Position numbers and translations under genes: made by a program
In this document: piece after piece, positions 1 through 6,042 of the stretch
Numbering within the stretch: the stretch's first letter is position 1
Layout of the letters: each line of letters opens with the position of its first letter
NCBI GenBank assembly: GCA_012799265.1
Contig: JAAZLP010000230.1
Span: 1 to 6,183 of the forward strand
Source of the DNA: Phyllobacteriaceae bacterium
GTDB lineage: Bacteria; Pseudomonadota; Alphaproteobacteria; Rhizobiales; Devosiaceae
Direction of reading: 5' to 3'
DNA length: 6,183 bases
Notes under the pieces: generated by a model
What the model was told of the DNA's origin: nothing
The model's database searches: none
Seen by the model: only the letters and a program-made list of their open reading frames with translations

Positions 1-72
1 CCCCGTCAAGGGCAGGCGACAGAAATTTGACGACAAAGCGCAAAAGCCCTGAAAACCCCGGTTTTGCATGCA

Positions 73-99
73 AAAGGGGCGCCACATGGGCGCCCCTTT
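73..99 (-). terminator. Rho-independent terminator of glnBA
   Basis: An 11-bp perfect stem (73-83 pairs with 89-99) encloses a 5-nt loop. Its GC-rich core is GGGGCGCC/GGCGCCCC. Read on the minus strand it ends in a TTTT tract, and it begins 24 bp after the glnA stop codon, so it is well placed to end the glnB-glnA transcript. The A/T flanks are symmetrical, so it could also stop transcription arriving from the other side. In the rest of 1-123 I see only a small AAAACC/GGTTTT inverted repeat at 52-65 and no gene. Confidence 0.85.
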
Positions 100-123
100 A
101 GCTAGCAGGTTCAGCCAAAAAGA

Positions 124-1533
124 TCAGGCGGAGTAGTACATTTCGTATTCGACGGGGTGCGGCGTGTGCTCGAACTTGATCACTTCCTGCATCTTCAGGT
201 CGATATAGCTATCGATGAAGTCGTCATCCATCACGCCACCGACCTTGAGGAAGTCGCGGTCAGCGTTGAGGCTTTCCAGAGCTTCACGCAGCGATGCGGA
301 AACGGTCGGGATTTCCTTGAGTTCTTCCTTCGGCAGTTCATAGAGATCCTTGTCCATCGGGTCGCCCGGGTGGATCTTGTTCTTGATGCCGTCGAGGCCA
401 GCCATCAGCAGTGCGGTGAAGGCTAGGTAAGGGTTTGCCAGCGGATCGGGGAAGCGGACTTCAACGCGCTTGGACTTCGGCGACTGGCCGAACGGAATAC
501 GGCAGGAAGCCGAACGGTTACGAGCCGAGTAGGCCAGCAGAACCGGTGCTTCAAAGCCCGGGACCAGACGCTTGTAGGAGTTGGTGGTCGGGTTGGTGAA
601 GGCGTTGATGGCCTTGGCGTGCTTGATCACGCCACCGATGTAGTAGAGGCATTCCTGCGACAGGCCTGCATACTGGTCACCAGCGAAGAGCGGCTTGCCG
701 TCCTTCCAGATCGACATGTGGCAGTGCATGCCCGAACCGTTATCGCCATAGACCGGCTTAGGCATGAAGGTTGCGGTCTTGCCATAGGCATTGGCAACCT
801 GCTGCACGGCATACTTGTAGATCAGCACGTCGTCAGCCGACGCGATCATTTCCTTGAACTTGAGGCCAAGTTCGTGCTGGGCGGATGCCACTTCGTGGTG
901 GTGCTTTTCGACGATAACGCCCATCGAGCCCATGGCTTCGAGCATTTCGCCGCGCATGTCCTGGGCGCTGTCCAGCGGCGGAACCGGGAAATAGCCCTTC
1001 TTGAGGCCGATGTGGTGGCCGTTGTTGCCGCCTTCGTAGTCGGCGTCGTTGTTGATCGGCAGTTCCGAGTGATCGACCGAGAAACCAACCTTGTAGCTCG
1101 AGTTCGAGTACTTCACATCGTCGAAGATGAAGAATTCGGGTTCCGGACCGAAGACGACCTTGTCACCAACACCGGACGACTTGACCAGGGCTTCAGCCTT
1201 CTTGGCGATGGAGCGCGGGTCGCGGTTGTAGGGCTGGTAGGTTGCGGGCTCGTGAATGTCGCAGTTAATGGCGAGGGTCGGCGCCGCGAAGAACGGATCG
1301 ACATAGGCCGAGTTCGGATCAGGCATCAGAACCATGTCCGACTCATTGATGGCCTTCCAGCCGGCGATCGACGAACCGTCGAACATCACGCCGTCTTCGA
1401 ACATGTCGGCATCGACCACGGAAGCGTCCATGGTGACGTGCTGCAGCTTGCCGCGCAGATCGGTGAAGCGGATGTCGAGATACTTGAGGTTCTCGTCTTT
1501 GATGCGCTGGATAATGTCGGCTGCGGTTGTCAT
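124..1533 (-). CDS. glnA: Type I glutamine synthetase
   Basis: Cytoplasmic GS (GlnA) condenses glutamate and ammonium with ATP hydrolysis to make glutamine, the main entry of ammonium into biomass. The 469-residue length matches the dodecameric bacterial GSI class. Visible family motifs are the N-terminal beta-grasp region with FDGSSIAGW (51-59), the catalytic block FGPEPEFFIFD (128-138), HHHEVA (211-216), NGSGMHCHMS (265-274), the glutamate/ATP region NPTTNSYKRLVPGFEAP (314-330), and ARNRSASCRIP (337-347). Tyr398 in KDLYELP matches the tyrosine adenylylated by GlnE, so activity is probably controlled by covalent modification. The ATG at 1531-1533 has an AGGGGA Shine-Dalgarno about 8 nt upstream. 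It lies 54 bp downstream of glnB on the same strand with no clear terminator between, so the two are probably cotranscribed. Confidence 0.98.
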   Translation of the reverse strand: MTTAADIIQRIKDENLKYLDIRFTDLRGKLQHVTMDASVVDADMFEDGVMFDGSSIAGWKAINESDMVLMPDPNSAYVDPFFAAPTLAINCDIHEPATYQPYNRDPRSIAKKAEALVKSSGVGDKVVFGPEPEFFIFDDVKYSNSSYKVGFSVDHSELPINNDADYEGGNNGHHIGLKKGYFPVPPLDSAQDMRGEMLEAMGSMGVIVEKHHHEVASAQHELGLKFKEMIASADDVLIYKYAVQQVANAYGKTATFMPKPVYGDNGSGMHCHMSIWKDGKPLFAGDQYAGLSQECLYYIGGVIKHAKAINAFTNPTTNSYKRLVPGFEAPVLLAYSARNRSASCRIPFGQSPKSKRVEVRFPDPLANPYLAFTALLMAGLDGIKNKIHPGDPMDKDLYELPKEELKEIPTVSASLREALESLNADRDFLKVGGVMDDDFIDSYIDLKMQEVIKFEHTPHPVEYEMYYSA

Positions 1534-1587
1534 TAAGGTTTTCCCCTGTCTAACGGAAACTGTTTTGTATCTGTGCTCTAGACGCGA

Positions 1588-1926
1588 CTAGAGAGCTTCG
1601 TCGCCGGCTTCGCCGGTACGGATTCGGATGGCCTGTTCGATGGAGTAGACGAAGATCTTGCCGTCGCCGATGCGCCCGGTCTGGGCGGCATTGCGAATGG
1701 CTTCGATGGCCTTTTCGGCCAGCTCGTCAGTGCACACGACCTCGACCTTCACCTTGGGCAGAAAGTCCACGACATATTCTGCGCCACGGTAGAGTTCGGT
1801 ATGACCCTTTTGACGGCCAAAGCCCTTCGCCTCGGTGACGGTAATGCCCTGCAGACCAACTTCCTGCAGCGCTTCCTTGACCTCATCGAGCTTGAACGGC
1901 TTTACGATAGCCTCGATTTTTTTCAC
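1588..1926 (-). CDS. glnB: Nitrogen regulatory protein PII
   Basis: PII is a small cytoplasmic trimeric sensor of 2-oxoglutarate, ATP/ADP and, through GlnD uridylylation, glutamine. It relays this to NtrB/NtrC and to the GS adenylyltransferase GlnE. With the GTG start at 1924-1926 the protein is 112 residues, the standard PII length, beginning (V/M)KKIEAIVKPFKLDEVKEAL as in the family. The first PII signature, with T-loop Tyr46 and Tyr51 (ELYRGAEY, 44-51), is intact; Tyr51 is the known uridylylation site. The second signature TGRIGDGKIFV (about 83-93) is present, and the protein ends near IRIRTGE. A GGAGG lies 6 nt before the GTG. A longer in-frame ATG at 2022 is rejected because it would begin upstream of the sigma-54 promoter. 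GlnB rather than GlnK is favoured because the neighbour is glnA, not amtB. Confidence 0.96.
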   Translation of the reverse strand: MKKIEAIVKPFKLDEVKEALQEVGLQGITVTEAKGFGRQKGHTELYRGAEYVVDFLPKVKVEVVCTDELAEKAIEAIRNAAQTGRIGDGKIFVYSIEQAIRIRTGEAGDEAL

Positions 1927-1932
1927 TGGGTG

Positions 1933-1937
1933 CCTCC
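1933..1937 (-). promoter_or_regulatory. Shine-Dalgarno fixing the glnB GTG start
   Basis: On the minus strand, a perfect GGAGG sits 6 nt upstream of the GTG at 1926. This spacing, together with the conserved PII N-terminus, supports the GTG start over the upstream in-frame ATG. Confidence 0.85.
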
Positions 1938-1971
1938 ACTGAGCGAGTTCGGCGAATTCTGCCAATGTGTA

Positions 1972-1987
1972 TGCATGGCCTGTGCCA
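1972..1987 (-). promoter_or_regulatory. Sigma-54 (RpoN) promoter of glnB-glnA
   Basis: The minus strand reads TGGCAC-N5-ATGCA, against the RpoN consensus TGGCAC-N5-TTGCW. The -24 element (1982-1987) is perfect, the -12 element (1972-1976) has one mismatch, and the invariant GG and GC dinucleotides are correctly spaced. The predicted start of transcription is near 1961, giving a leader of about 35 nt before the glnB GTG that includes its Shine-Dalgarno. An activator site of NtrC type lies upstream at 2094-2110. I infer nitrogen-limitation-induced transcription of glnBA; a separate housekeeping promoter was not identified. Confidence 0.8.
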
Positions 1988-2093
1988 ATCCGTTTGGCAT
2001 GGGGAAAACCACGAAATTTCAATGTTTTAACACGTCATCCGCAGCAGACGGCTACACTAGAACAAAATCCCATTGAACAGAATAGCGCCATTC

Positions 2094-2110
2094 TGCACTT
2101 TTTTTGTGCA
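2094..2110. promoter_or_regulatory. NtrC (NRI) enhancer-binding site
   Basis: This 17-bp palindrome, TGCAC-T7-GTGCA, matches the known NtrC consensus (TGCACY-N5-RGTGCA) at nearly every defined position. Its centre is about 140 bp upstream of the start predicted for the sigma-54 promoter, close to the placement of NtrC enhancer sites at enterobacterial glnA. I see no second strong copy between it and the promoter. It also lies about 106 bp upstream of the tRNA-Leu promoter motif, but control of that gene is not implied. Confidence 0.75.
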
Positions 2111-2215
2111 TCTGGGCTACTCGTTCCGGTCCAGTTCTTTCCTGAATGATCAAATTGACGCCACATGCCTCTAAAGTTGTGGCGCCGAAGCGGGCGCAAA
2201 AGCCCAAGCTAGGCT

Positions 2216-2242
2216 TTGACTGCCCCACACTCTTCATATAGA
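2216..2242 (+). promoter_or_regulatory. Probable housekeeping promoter of tRNA-Leu (and tig)
   Basis: TTGACT (2216-2221) and TATAGA (2237-2242) resemble sigma-70 -35 and -10 boxes. The 15-nt spacer is shorter than the ideal 17. Transcription would start near 2249, about 25 nt before the mature tRNA. The leader includes a small CCCCG/CGGGG hairpin (2254-2268). Confidence 0.5.
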
Positions 2243-2273
2243 TGCATCGCCAACCCCGGCCGACGGGGCCCAT

Positions 2274-2358
2274 GCGGGTGTGGCGGAACTGGTAGACGCA
2301 CTGGATTTAGGTTCCAGCGCCGCAAGGCGTGGAGGTTCGAGTCCTCTCACCCGCACCA
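2274..2358 (+). tRNA. tRNA-Leu, anticodon UAG
   Basis: This is an 85-nt class II tRNA. The acceptor stem GCGGGTG pairs with CACCCGC at 2348-2354, followed by discriminator A2355 and a genome-encoded CCA (2356-2358). The D arm carries the expected GGTAGA. The anticodon stem CTGGA/TCCAG holds the loop TTTAGGT, which gives anticodon UAG and decodes CUA and possibly other CUN codons. A long variable arm (CGCC GCAA GGCG) is typical of leucine tRNAs, and the T loop reads TTCGAGT. tig starts 48 bp later with no terminator seen between. Confidence 0.97.
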
Positions 2359-2406
2359 ATAGTGGCTCCGGCCGAAACGAGATGAACCAATACGGGATCA
2401 ACCCCA

Positions 2407-3786
2407 ATGCAGGTAACTGAAACCCTAAACGAAGGCCTGAAGCGCAAGCTCAGCGTCACCATTCCGGCTGCGGACCTCAACACGCGCCTCGACGCGAAGC
2501 TCGACGAGCTCAAGGGCCAGGCCAATATCAAGGGCTTCCGTCCCGGCAAGGTTCCGACCGCGCACCTCAAGAAGGTCTATGGCCGTTCGGCCATGTCCGA
2601 AGTGATGACCGACGCGATCAACGCCACCGTTGCTTCCACGCTCGACGAGCGCAAGGAACGTGCTGCCGCTCAGCCCAAGGTTGATCTGCCGCAGGACCAG
2701 ACGGTCATCAACGACGTGCTTGACGGCAAGGCCGACCTGGCATTCGAAGTTGAGTATGAAGTTCTCCCGCCGGTTACCCTGATGGACATCAAGGGCGTCA
2801 AGCTCGAGAAGCCCGTCATCGAAGTGACCGACGAAGAAGTCGAAACCGAAGTGACCCGCGTCTTCAACCAGAACCGCGGCTACACCAACAAGGGCGACGA
2901 CGCCGTTGTTGAGAACGGCGACTATCTGGGCCTCGCATTCGTCGGCAAGATTGACGGCGTTGCCTTTGACGGCGGCACTTCCGACCACGCTCACCTGACC
3001 GTTGGTTCGGGCGAATTCATTCCGGGCTTCGAAGAGCAGCTCGTCGGCGCCAAGAAGGGCGAACAGCGCGAAGTGAAGGTCACCTTCCCGGCTGATTACC
3101 AGAACAAGGAACTGGCTGGTAAGGACGCAACCTTCGACGTCACCATCCTGCATGTCGATGGCCCGAACCAGGGTGAACTGGACGACGACTTCGCCAAGCG
3201 CCTTGGTCTCGAAGACGTTGCCGCTCTCCGCAAGGCTGTCCGCGACCAGATGGAGGCCGCTCTCGCCTCCATGGGCCGCCAGCACATGAAGCGTCAGGTT
3301 CTCGACGCTCTGGACGAAGGTCACAAGTTCGCCGTCCCGGCCCAGCTAGTCGACGCTGAATTCAACACCATCTGGCAGCGCGTTGAGCATGAAATCCAGG
3401 CTCACGGCCGTTCCTTCGAAGACGAAGGCACGACCGAAGAAGCCGCCAAGGAACAGTACAAGCGCATCGCTGAACGCCGCGTGCGCCTCGGCCTCGTCGT
3501 TGCCGAAATCGGCAATGTGAACGAAGTCCAGGTCACCGACGAGGAGCACCAGCAGGCGCTCATCGCTGAAGTCCGCCGCTTCCCGGGCCAGGAACAGCAG
3601 GTTTACGACTACTACCGCAAGAACCCGCAGGCCCTCGCCGGTCTCCGCGCCCCGATCTTCGAAAACAAGGTTGTGGACCACATCATCGAACTCGGCGACG
3701 TGACCGAGAAGAAGATGACCCGCGAAGAACTCGCCAAGCTGATCGAAGCTGGCGAAGAAGACGTTCCGGAAGAGCACCACCACTAA
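2407..3786 (+). CDS. tig: Trigger factor, ribosome-associated chaperone
   Basis: Trigger factor binds near the ribosomal exit tunnel through protein L23, shields nascent chains, and carries a peptidyl-prolyl isomerase domain. The 459-residue protein has the three family parts. The N-terminal ribosome-binding domain (about 1-145) contains the signature GFRPGKVP (43-50). An FKBP-type PPIase domain follows (about 160-248, with ENGDYLGLAFVGKIDGVAFDGG and GFEEQLVGAKKGE). The helical C-terminal substrate-binding domain runs from about 255 to 430. It is somewhat longer than the 432-residue E. coli protein, with an acidic tail ending EEHHH. The ATG start has a modest GGGA 9 nt upstream. The gene lies 48 bp behind tRNA-Leu, and a terminator follows 27 bp after the stop. 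Codon use is strongly biased, as in highly expressed genes. The usual clpP, clpX and lon neighbours are not in this window. Confidence 0.97.
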   Translation: MQVTETLNEGLKRKLSVTIPAADLNTRLDAKLDELKGQANIKGFRPGKVPTAHLKKVYGRSAMSEVMTDAINATVASTLDERKERAAAQPKVDLPQDQTVINDVLDGKADLAFEVEYEVLPPVTLMDIKGVKLEKPVIEVTDEEVETEVTRVFNQNRGYTNKGDDAVVENGDYLGLAFVGKIDGVAFDGGTSDHAHLTVGSGEFIPGFEEQLVGAKKGEQREVKVTFPADYQNKELAGKDATFDVTILHVDGPNQGELDDDFAKRLGLEDVAALRKAVRDQMEAALASMGRQHMKRQVLDALDEGHKFAVPAQLVDAEFNTIWQRVEHEIQAHGRSFEDEGTTEEAAKEQYKRIAERRVRLGLVVAEIGNVNEVQVTDEEHQQALIAEVRRFPGQEQQVYDYYRKNPQALAGLRAPIFENKVVDHIIELGDVTEKKMTREELAKLIEAGEEDVPEEHHH

Positions 3787-3813
3787 GGTCTGCTCCGACC
3801 AGAATTTTGAAAA

Positions 3814-3836
3814 GGCCGTCTTCGGGCGGCCTTTTT
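3814..3836 (+). terminator. Rho-independent terminator after tig
   Basis: GGCCGTC (3814-3820) pairs with GGCGGCC (3825-3831), one pair being a G-T wobble. The stem closes a stable TTCG tetraloop and is followed by TTTTT, with matching A residues on the 5' side. It begins 27 bp after the tig stop codon. Confidence 0.92.
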
Positions 3837-3910
3837 GTTTATCCGGAGCCCGGCGCATATCTGTGAATGAACCAAGTGGCCGATAGCCCCATTAGGTCGA
3901 CAGTGACCAT

Positions 3911-3915
3911 GGAGG
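3911..3915 (+). promoter_or_regulatory. Shine-Dalgarno for the HTH/PRC-barrel gene
   Basis: GGAGG lies 9 nt before the ATG at 3925. An overlapping ATG at 3909 is out of frame with the gene, so the start at 3925 is favoured. Confidence 0.75.
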
Positions 3916-3924
3916 ATCAAGGCC

Positions 3925-4515
3925 ATGACCAAATACACAGCAGACGCCGACAACCAGCCCAAGGGCGGACACAACCGCCGGTTGGCACTCGGCATCGATC
4001 CTGATGATTTCGCGGCCGAAGCCGGCATCACCACCGAACAACTTCGCGATTACGAGCGGACGTCACCCGACCACGACTTCGATCGCGAAGTCGCCCGTCG
4101 CGTCACCGCAACGCTGGACCGGCTGGAGCGCACCCATCCAAATATGGGCGAAGGCTTCAGTGACCATCCTGATCGCAATAGCCCCATCCTGGTTCACCCC
4201 AATGGCGACGCGGAGCTCGACCATTCAAACCACGAACGGCTCGACGCTAGCGAACTCGAGAACTCCGGCCTTGCTGGTGCCATCATCTATGACGGCAATA
4301 ATGTCGAGTTGGGGCGAGTTTCGCATCTCCACGGCAGCGGCAGCATGGCCGAAGTCGTGGTGTCGCTGACCCTGCCCGGCCAGGCAGCCCGGCAGGTAGC
4401 GCTTGGCATATCACAACTGGATTTCATGCGCGACGACACCGGCCGCGTACACGCTCTCTGCCGCCTGACAATGGAGGAACTCTCCATGCTGCCGTCACAT
4501 CATCACCATCACTGA
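3925..4515 (+). CDS. Uncharacterised HTH-like / PRC-barrel-like protein
   Basis: This 196-residue soluble protein has no signal peptide or membrane segment. Residues about 20-69 (LALGIDPDDFAAEAGITTEQ and on to the LDRLE at 64-68) resemble a short Xre/Cro-type helix-turn-helix, with the family-like 'AAEAGIT...LRDYE' core. A polar linker (about 70-112) follows. Residues about 115-190 resemble a PRC-barrel: a 'GAIIYDGNNVELGRVSHL' strand pair, a hydrophobic VVVSL strand, and the typical terminal 'LTMEELSMLP'. PRC-barrels occur in RimM and photosynthetic reaction-centre subunit H and bind RNA or protein partners. The natural C-terminus is a run of five histidines. The gene stands alone after the tig terminator, 140 bp before a diguanylate cyclase. 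Coding is supported by the Shine-Dalgarno and domain-like composition. The function is unknown; a regulatory or stress role would be speculation. Confidence 0.8.
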   Translation: MTKYTADADNQPKGGHNRRLALGIDPDDFAAEAGITTEQLRDYERTSPDHDFDREVARRVTATLDRLERTHPNMGEGFSDHPDRNSPILVHPNGDAELDHSNHERLDASELENSGLAGAIIYDGNNVELGRVSHLHGSGSMAEVVVSLTLPGQAARQVALGISQLDFMRDDTGRVHALCRLTMEELSMLPSHHHHH

Positions 4516-4595
4516 TTGGAAGGCGGACGATTGACTGTGAAACGGGGGAAGAAGGCTCCATTGCCTACATCCTGTTTCAACGTCGCGTCCGCTAA

Positions 4596-4610
4596 TTAAC
4601 TGTAGATTAT
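4596..4610. promoter_or_regulatory. Possible CtrA-binding box
   Basis: TTAA-N7-TTAT differs by one base from the full alphaproteobacterial CtrA site TTAA-N7-TTAA. It is 45 bp upstream of the diguanylate cyclase start, in a stretch much more AT-rich than its surroundings. The match is short and no convincing -35/-10 pair was found with it. The rest of the 4516-4655 gap holds no gene or terminator that I can support. Confidence 0.35.
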
Positions 4611-4655
4611 GACAAATTCAGATATGCTGCCCCATCGAAAACCGGTGGGGCGACG

Positions 4656-5834
4656 TTGGGGCAGATCTACTTTGCATTAGTGAACCCAGCGATCACTGCG
4701 ATCTTCGCAGGGGTTTTCCTGTTTCTATGGCGGCGCTGGCGTCATAGGTCGCAGCTTCTGATCCTGTCCGCCGCCTTCACCATGGCAGCTCTGGGCTTCG
4801 TCTTTTACGACATAAGTCCGGTCCAGGACGAACTGGTCAATCGCATCGTCAGCAATGCAAGCTTTCTTACTGCCATTACCCTGATTGCCGTTGCTGCACT
4901 GGTGCGTGCGGAGGTCGCCGTTCCCAAGCCATGGTTTGCCACCGTACTCGGGCTTTCGGCACTCGCATTCACATGGTTCCAGTTCGTTGTCGATTCTGTA
5001 GACGCGCGCGTCGTCATTATGGGGCTGTCGTTCGCAGCGCTGGCGATGACGGTCGCATTGCTACTGCAACGACAGAAGCCCAAATCCACGGCCGACCGCA
5101 TGATCATCGCGGCGGCATGGCTCGGCGTCATTACCTCCCTGACCCGCCCGATTCTGGCGCTGGTGGGTGTTATTTCCCCGGGCGACGGCGCGTCGGTCCA
5201 GCAGTCGTCCTACTGGCTGACCATCCAGGCCTTTTCTCCCATCGTCACCGGCACACTCGCCCTGTTGTTCCTGGCTGCCCTCAGTCTTGATACGCTCGAT
5301 GCAATGTCCAATGCTGCCAATAGCGACTATCTCAGTGGCCTGCTCAACCGACGCGGCTTTGAGGGCGCGGTAGGCAAGGCCCTGGAGAATGCAGCGGGCA
5401 AGCCAGCGCTCATCCTGGTTGATATCGATGATTTCAAGCGGATCAACGACACCTATGGCCATAAGGTGGGGGATCAGGTCATCGCCGGCGTGGCGCGCGC
5501 CCTCTCCACCCATGGCGGTGCTGATTTCGCCGCGCGGATTGGTGGTGAGGAGTTTGCGCTCTTCTATGCGGACAGCGATGTGGCGCAGCTCCAGCAGAAC
5601 ACCAACGCCATCCGCAGCGCCCTGATCCGGATGGGCATTCCGGGTATCCCCCGCGAACACATCATGACCGCCAGCTTCGGCATCCATTGCCGGCGCGGCG
5701 ATCAGGGGCTTTCGGAAATGCTGAGCGAGGCGGATCGCGCGCTCTATCGCGCCAAGGATTTGGGCAAGGATCGCGCCGAACTCTCCACGCCCCATTTGCG
5801 CACCGTCGAGGGCGGAACGCGCTCAGCAGGCTGA
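4656..5834 (+). CDS. Membrane-bound GGDEF diguanylate cyclase
   Basis: It probably makes cyclic di-GMP from two GTP at the inner membrane, which would influence motility, adhesion or the cell cycle. Seven hydrophobic segments (about 4-24, 34-53, 66-84, 93-112, 117-137, 147-172, 185-210) form an N-terminal membrane module of unknown sensory specificity. The GGDEF domain (about 222-378) starts with SDYLSGLLNRRGF. It has the metal-binding Asp256 in LVDIDDF, NDTYGHKVGD (264-273), an intact active site RIGGEEF with GGEEF at 296-300, and ADRALYRAKDLGKDR near the end. The RxxD inhibitory site is not conserved: the tetrad is GGAD (287-290). A TTG start at 4656 is chosen, with GGTGGGG 5 nt upstream. 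The next in-frame ATG (codon 43) would delete the first two membrane segments. A GTG at codon 9 is an alternative with no close Shine-Dalgarno. Confidence 0.92.
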   Translation: MGQIYFALVNPAITAIFAGVFLFLWRRWRHRSQLLILSAAFTMAALGFVFYDISPVQDELVNRIVSNASFLTAITLIAVAALVRAEVAVPKPWFATVLGLSALAFTWFQFVVDSVDARVVIMGLSFAALAMTVALLLQRQKPKSTADRMIIAAAWLGVITSLTRPILALVGVISPGDGASVQQSSYWLTIQAFSPIVTGTLALLFLAALSLDTLDAMSNAANSDYLSGLLNRRGFEGAVGKALENAAGKPALILVDIDDFKRINDTYGHKVGDQVIAGVARALSTHGGADFAARIGGEEFALFYADSDVAQLQQNTNAIRSALIRMGIPGIPREHIMTASFGIHCRRGDQGLSEMLSEADRALYRAKDLGKDRAELSTPHLRTVEGGTRSAG

Positions 5835-5844
5835 GCCAAGCGCG
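5818..5844. other. Hairpin between convergent genes
   Basis: GCTCAG (5821-5826) pairs with CTGAGC (5831-5836) across a 4-nt loop, overlapping the diguanylate cyclase stop codon. CGCGCT (5818-5823) could instead pair with AGCGCG (5839-5844). It lacks a T tract, so it is a weak terminator candidate for the 19-bp gap between the convergent reading frames. Confidence 0.3.
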
Positions 5845-5853
5845 CTCCGGACT

Positions 5854-6042
5854 TTACTTCGCCATTCCGGCAAAGAAGTCGTCGGGACCATCCACTTCCA
5901 CCAGCCTGCGCCTGTCGATCAGAAGGAACCGCGTGCCGATCGCCCGGAGGAATGTCCGGTCGTGGCTGACGAGAATGCTCGTCGCGCCCTGCCCTCGGAT
6001 ATCGTCTTCCAGCTGCTCCTGCCCCGGAATGTCCAGATGGTC
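5854..6042 (-). pseudogene. C-terminal fragment of an ABC-F family ATPase, broken by an IS
   Basis: Only the last 62 codons remain: DHLDIPGQEQLEDDIR, then an H-loop segment ILVSHDRTFLRAIGTRF (about residues 23-39 of the fragment), then the closing LLIDRRRLVEVDGPDDFF. In intact ABC-F proteins this follows the Walker B stretch DEPTNHLDI. Here the homology starts at HLDI, preceded by Asp rather than Asn, and everything upstream (first nucleotide-binding domain, linker, and Walker A, signature and Walker B of the second domain) is replaced by IS-like sequence. ABC-F proteins are cytosolic, lack transmembrane domains, act on ribosomes, and usually have 500-650 residues. The fragment keeps the D-loop and H-switch but cannot be functional alone. 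The other part may lie beyond the IS outside the window. It converges with the diguanylate cyclase, 19 bp apart. Confidence 0.75.

Noticed and set aside
619..1536. 305-codon plus-strand open frame opposite glnA
   Set aside because: It is entirely antisense to a certain glnA gene, is explained by its codon bias, and its product has no recognisable domain.
2050..2093. A possible second NtrC site between the enhancer and the promoter
   Set aside because: No sequence here keeps both GCAC/GTGC half-sites with the right spacing.
2425..3324. 299-codon minus-strand open frame opposite tig
   Set aside because: It is a shadow of the strongly biased tig codons, with no ribosome site or domain.
4495..4515. 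Run of five histidines at a protein C-terminus, with a similar HHH end in tig, resembling engineered tags
   Set aside because: Both lie in ordinary genomic context with mixed His codons and no vector sequence, so natural His-rich tails are the simpler reading.
4516..4595. TTGACT near 4531 as a possible -35 box, and weak TGAAAC/GTTTCA arms
   Set aside because: No matching -10 element lies at usual spacing, and the arms are short and far apart without a T tract.
5061..5795. 244-codon minus-strand open frame opposite the diguanylate cyclase
   Set aside because: It lies antisense to a well-supported GGDEF gene and has no family features.
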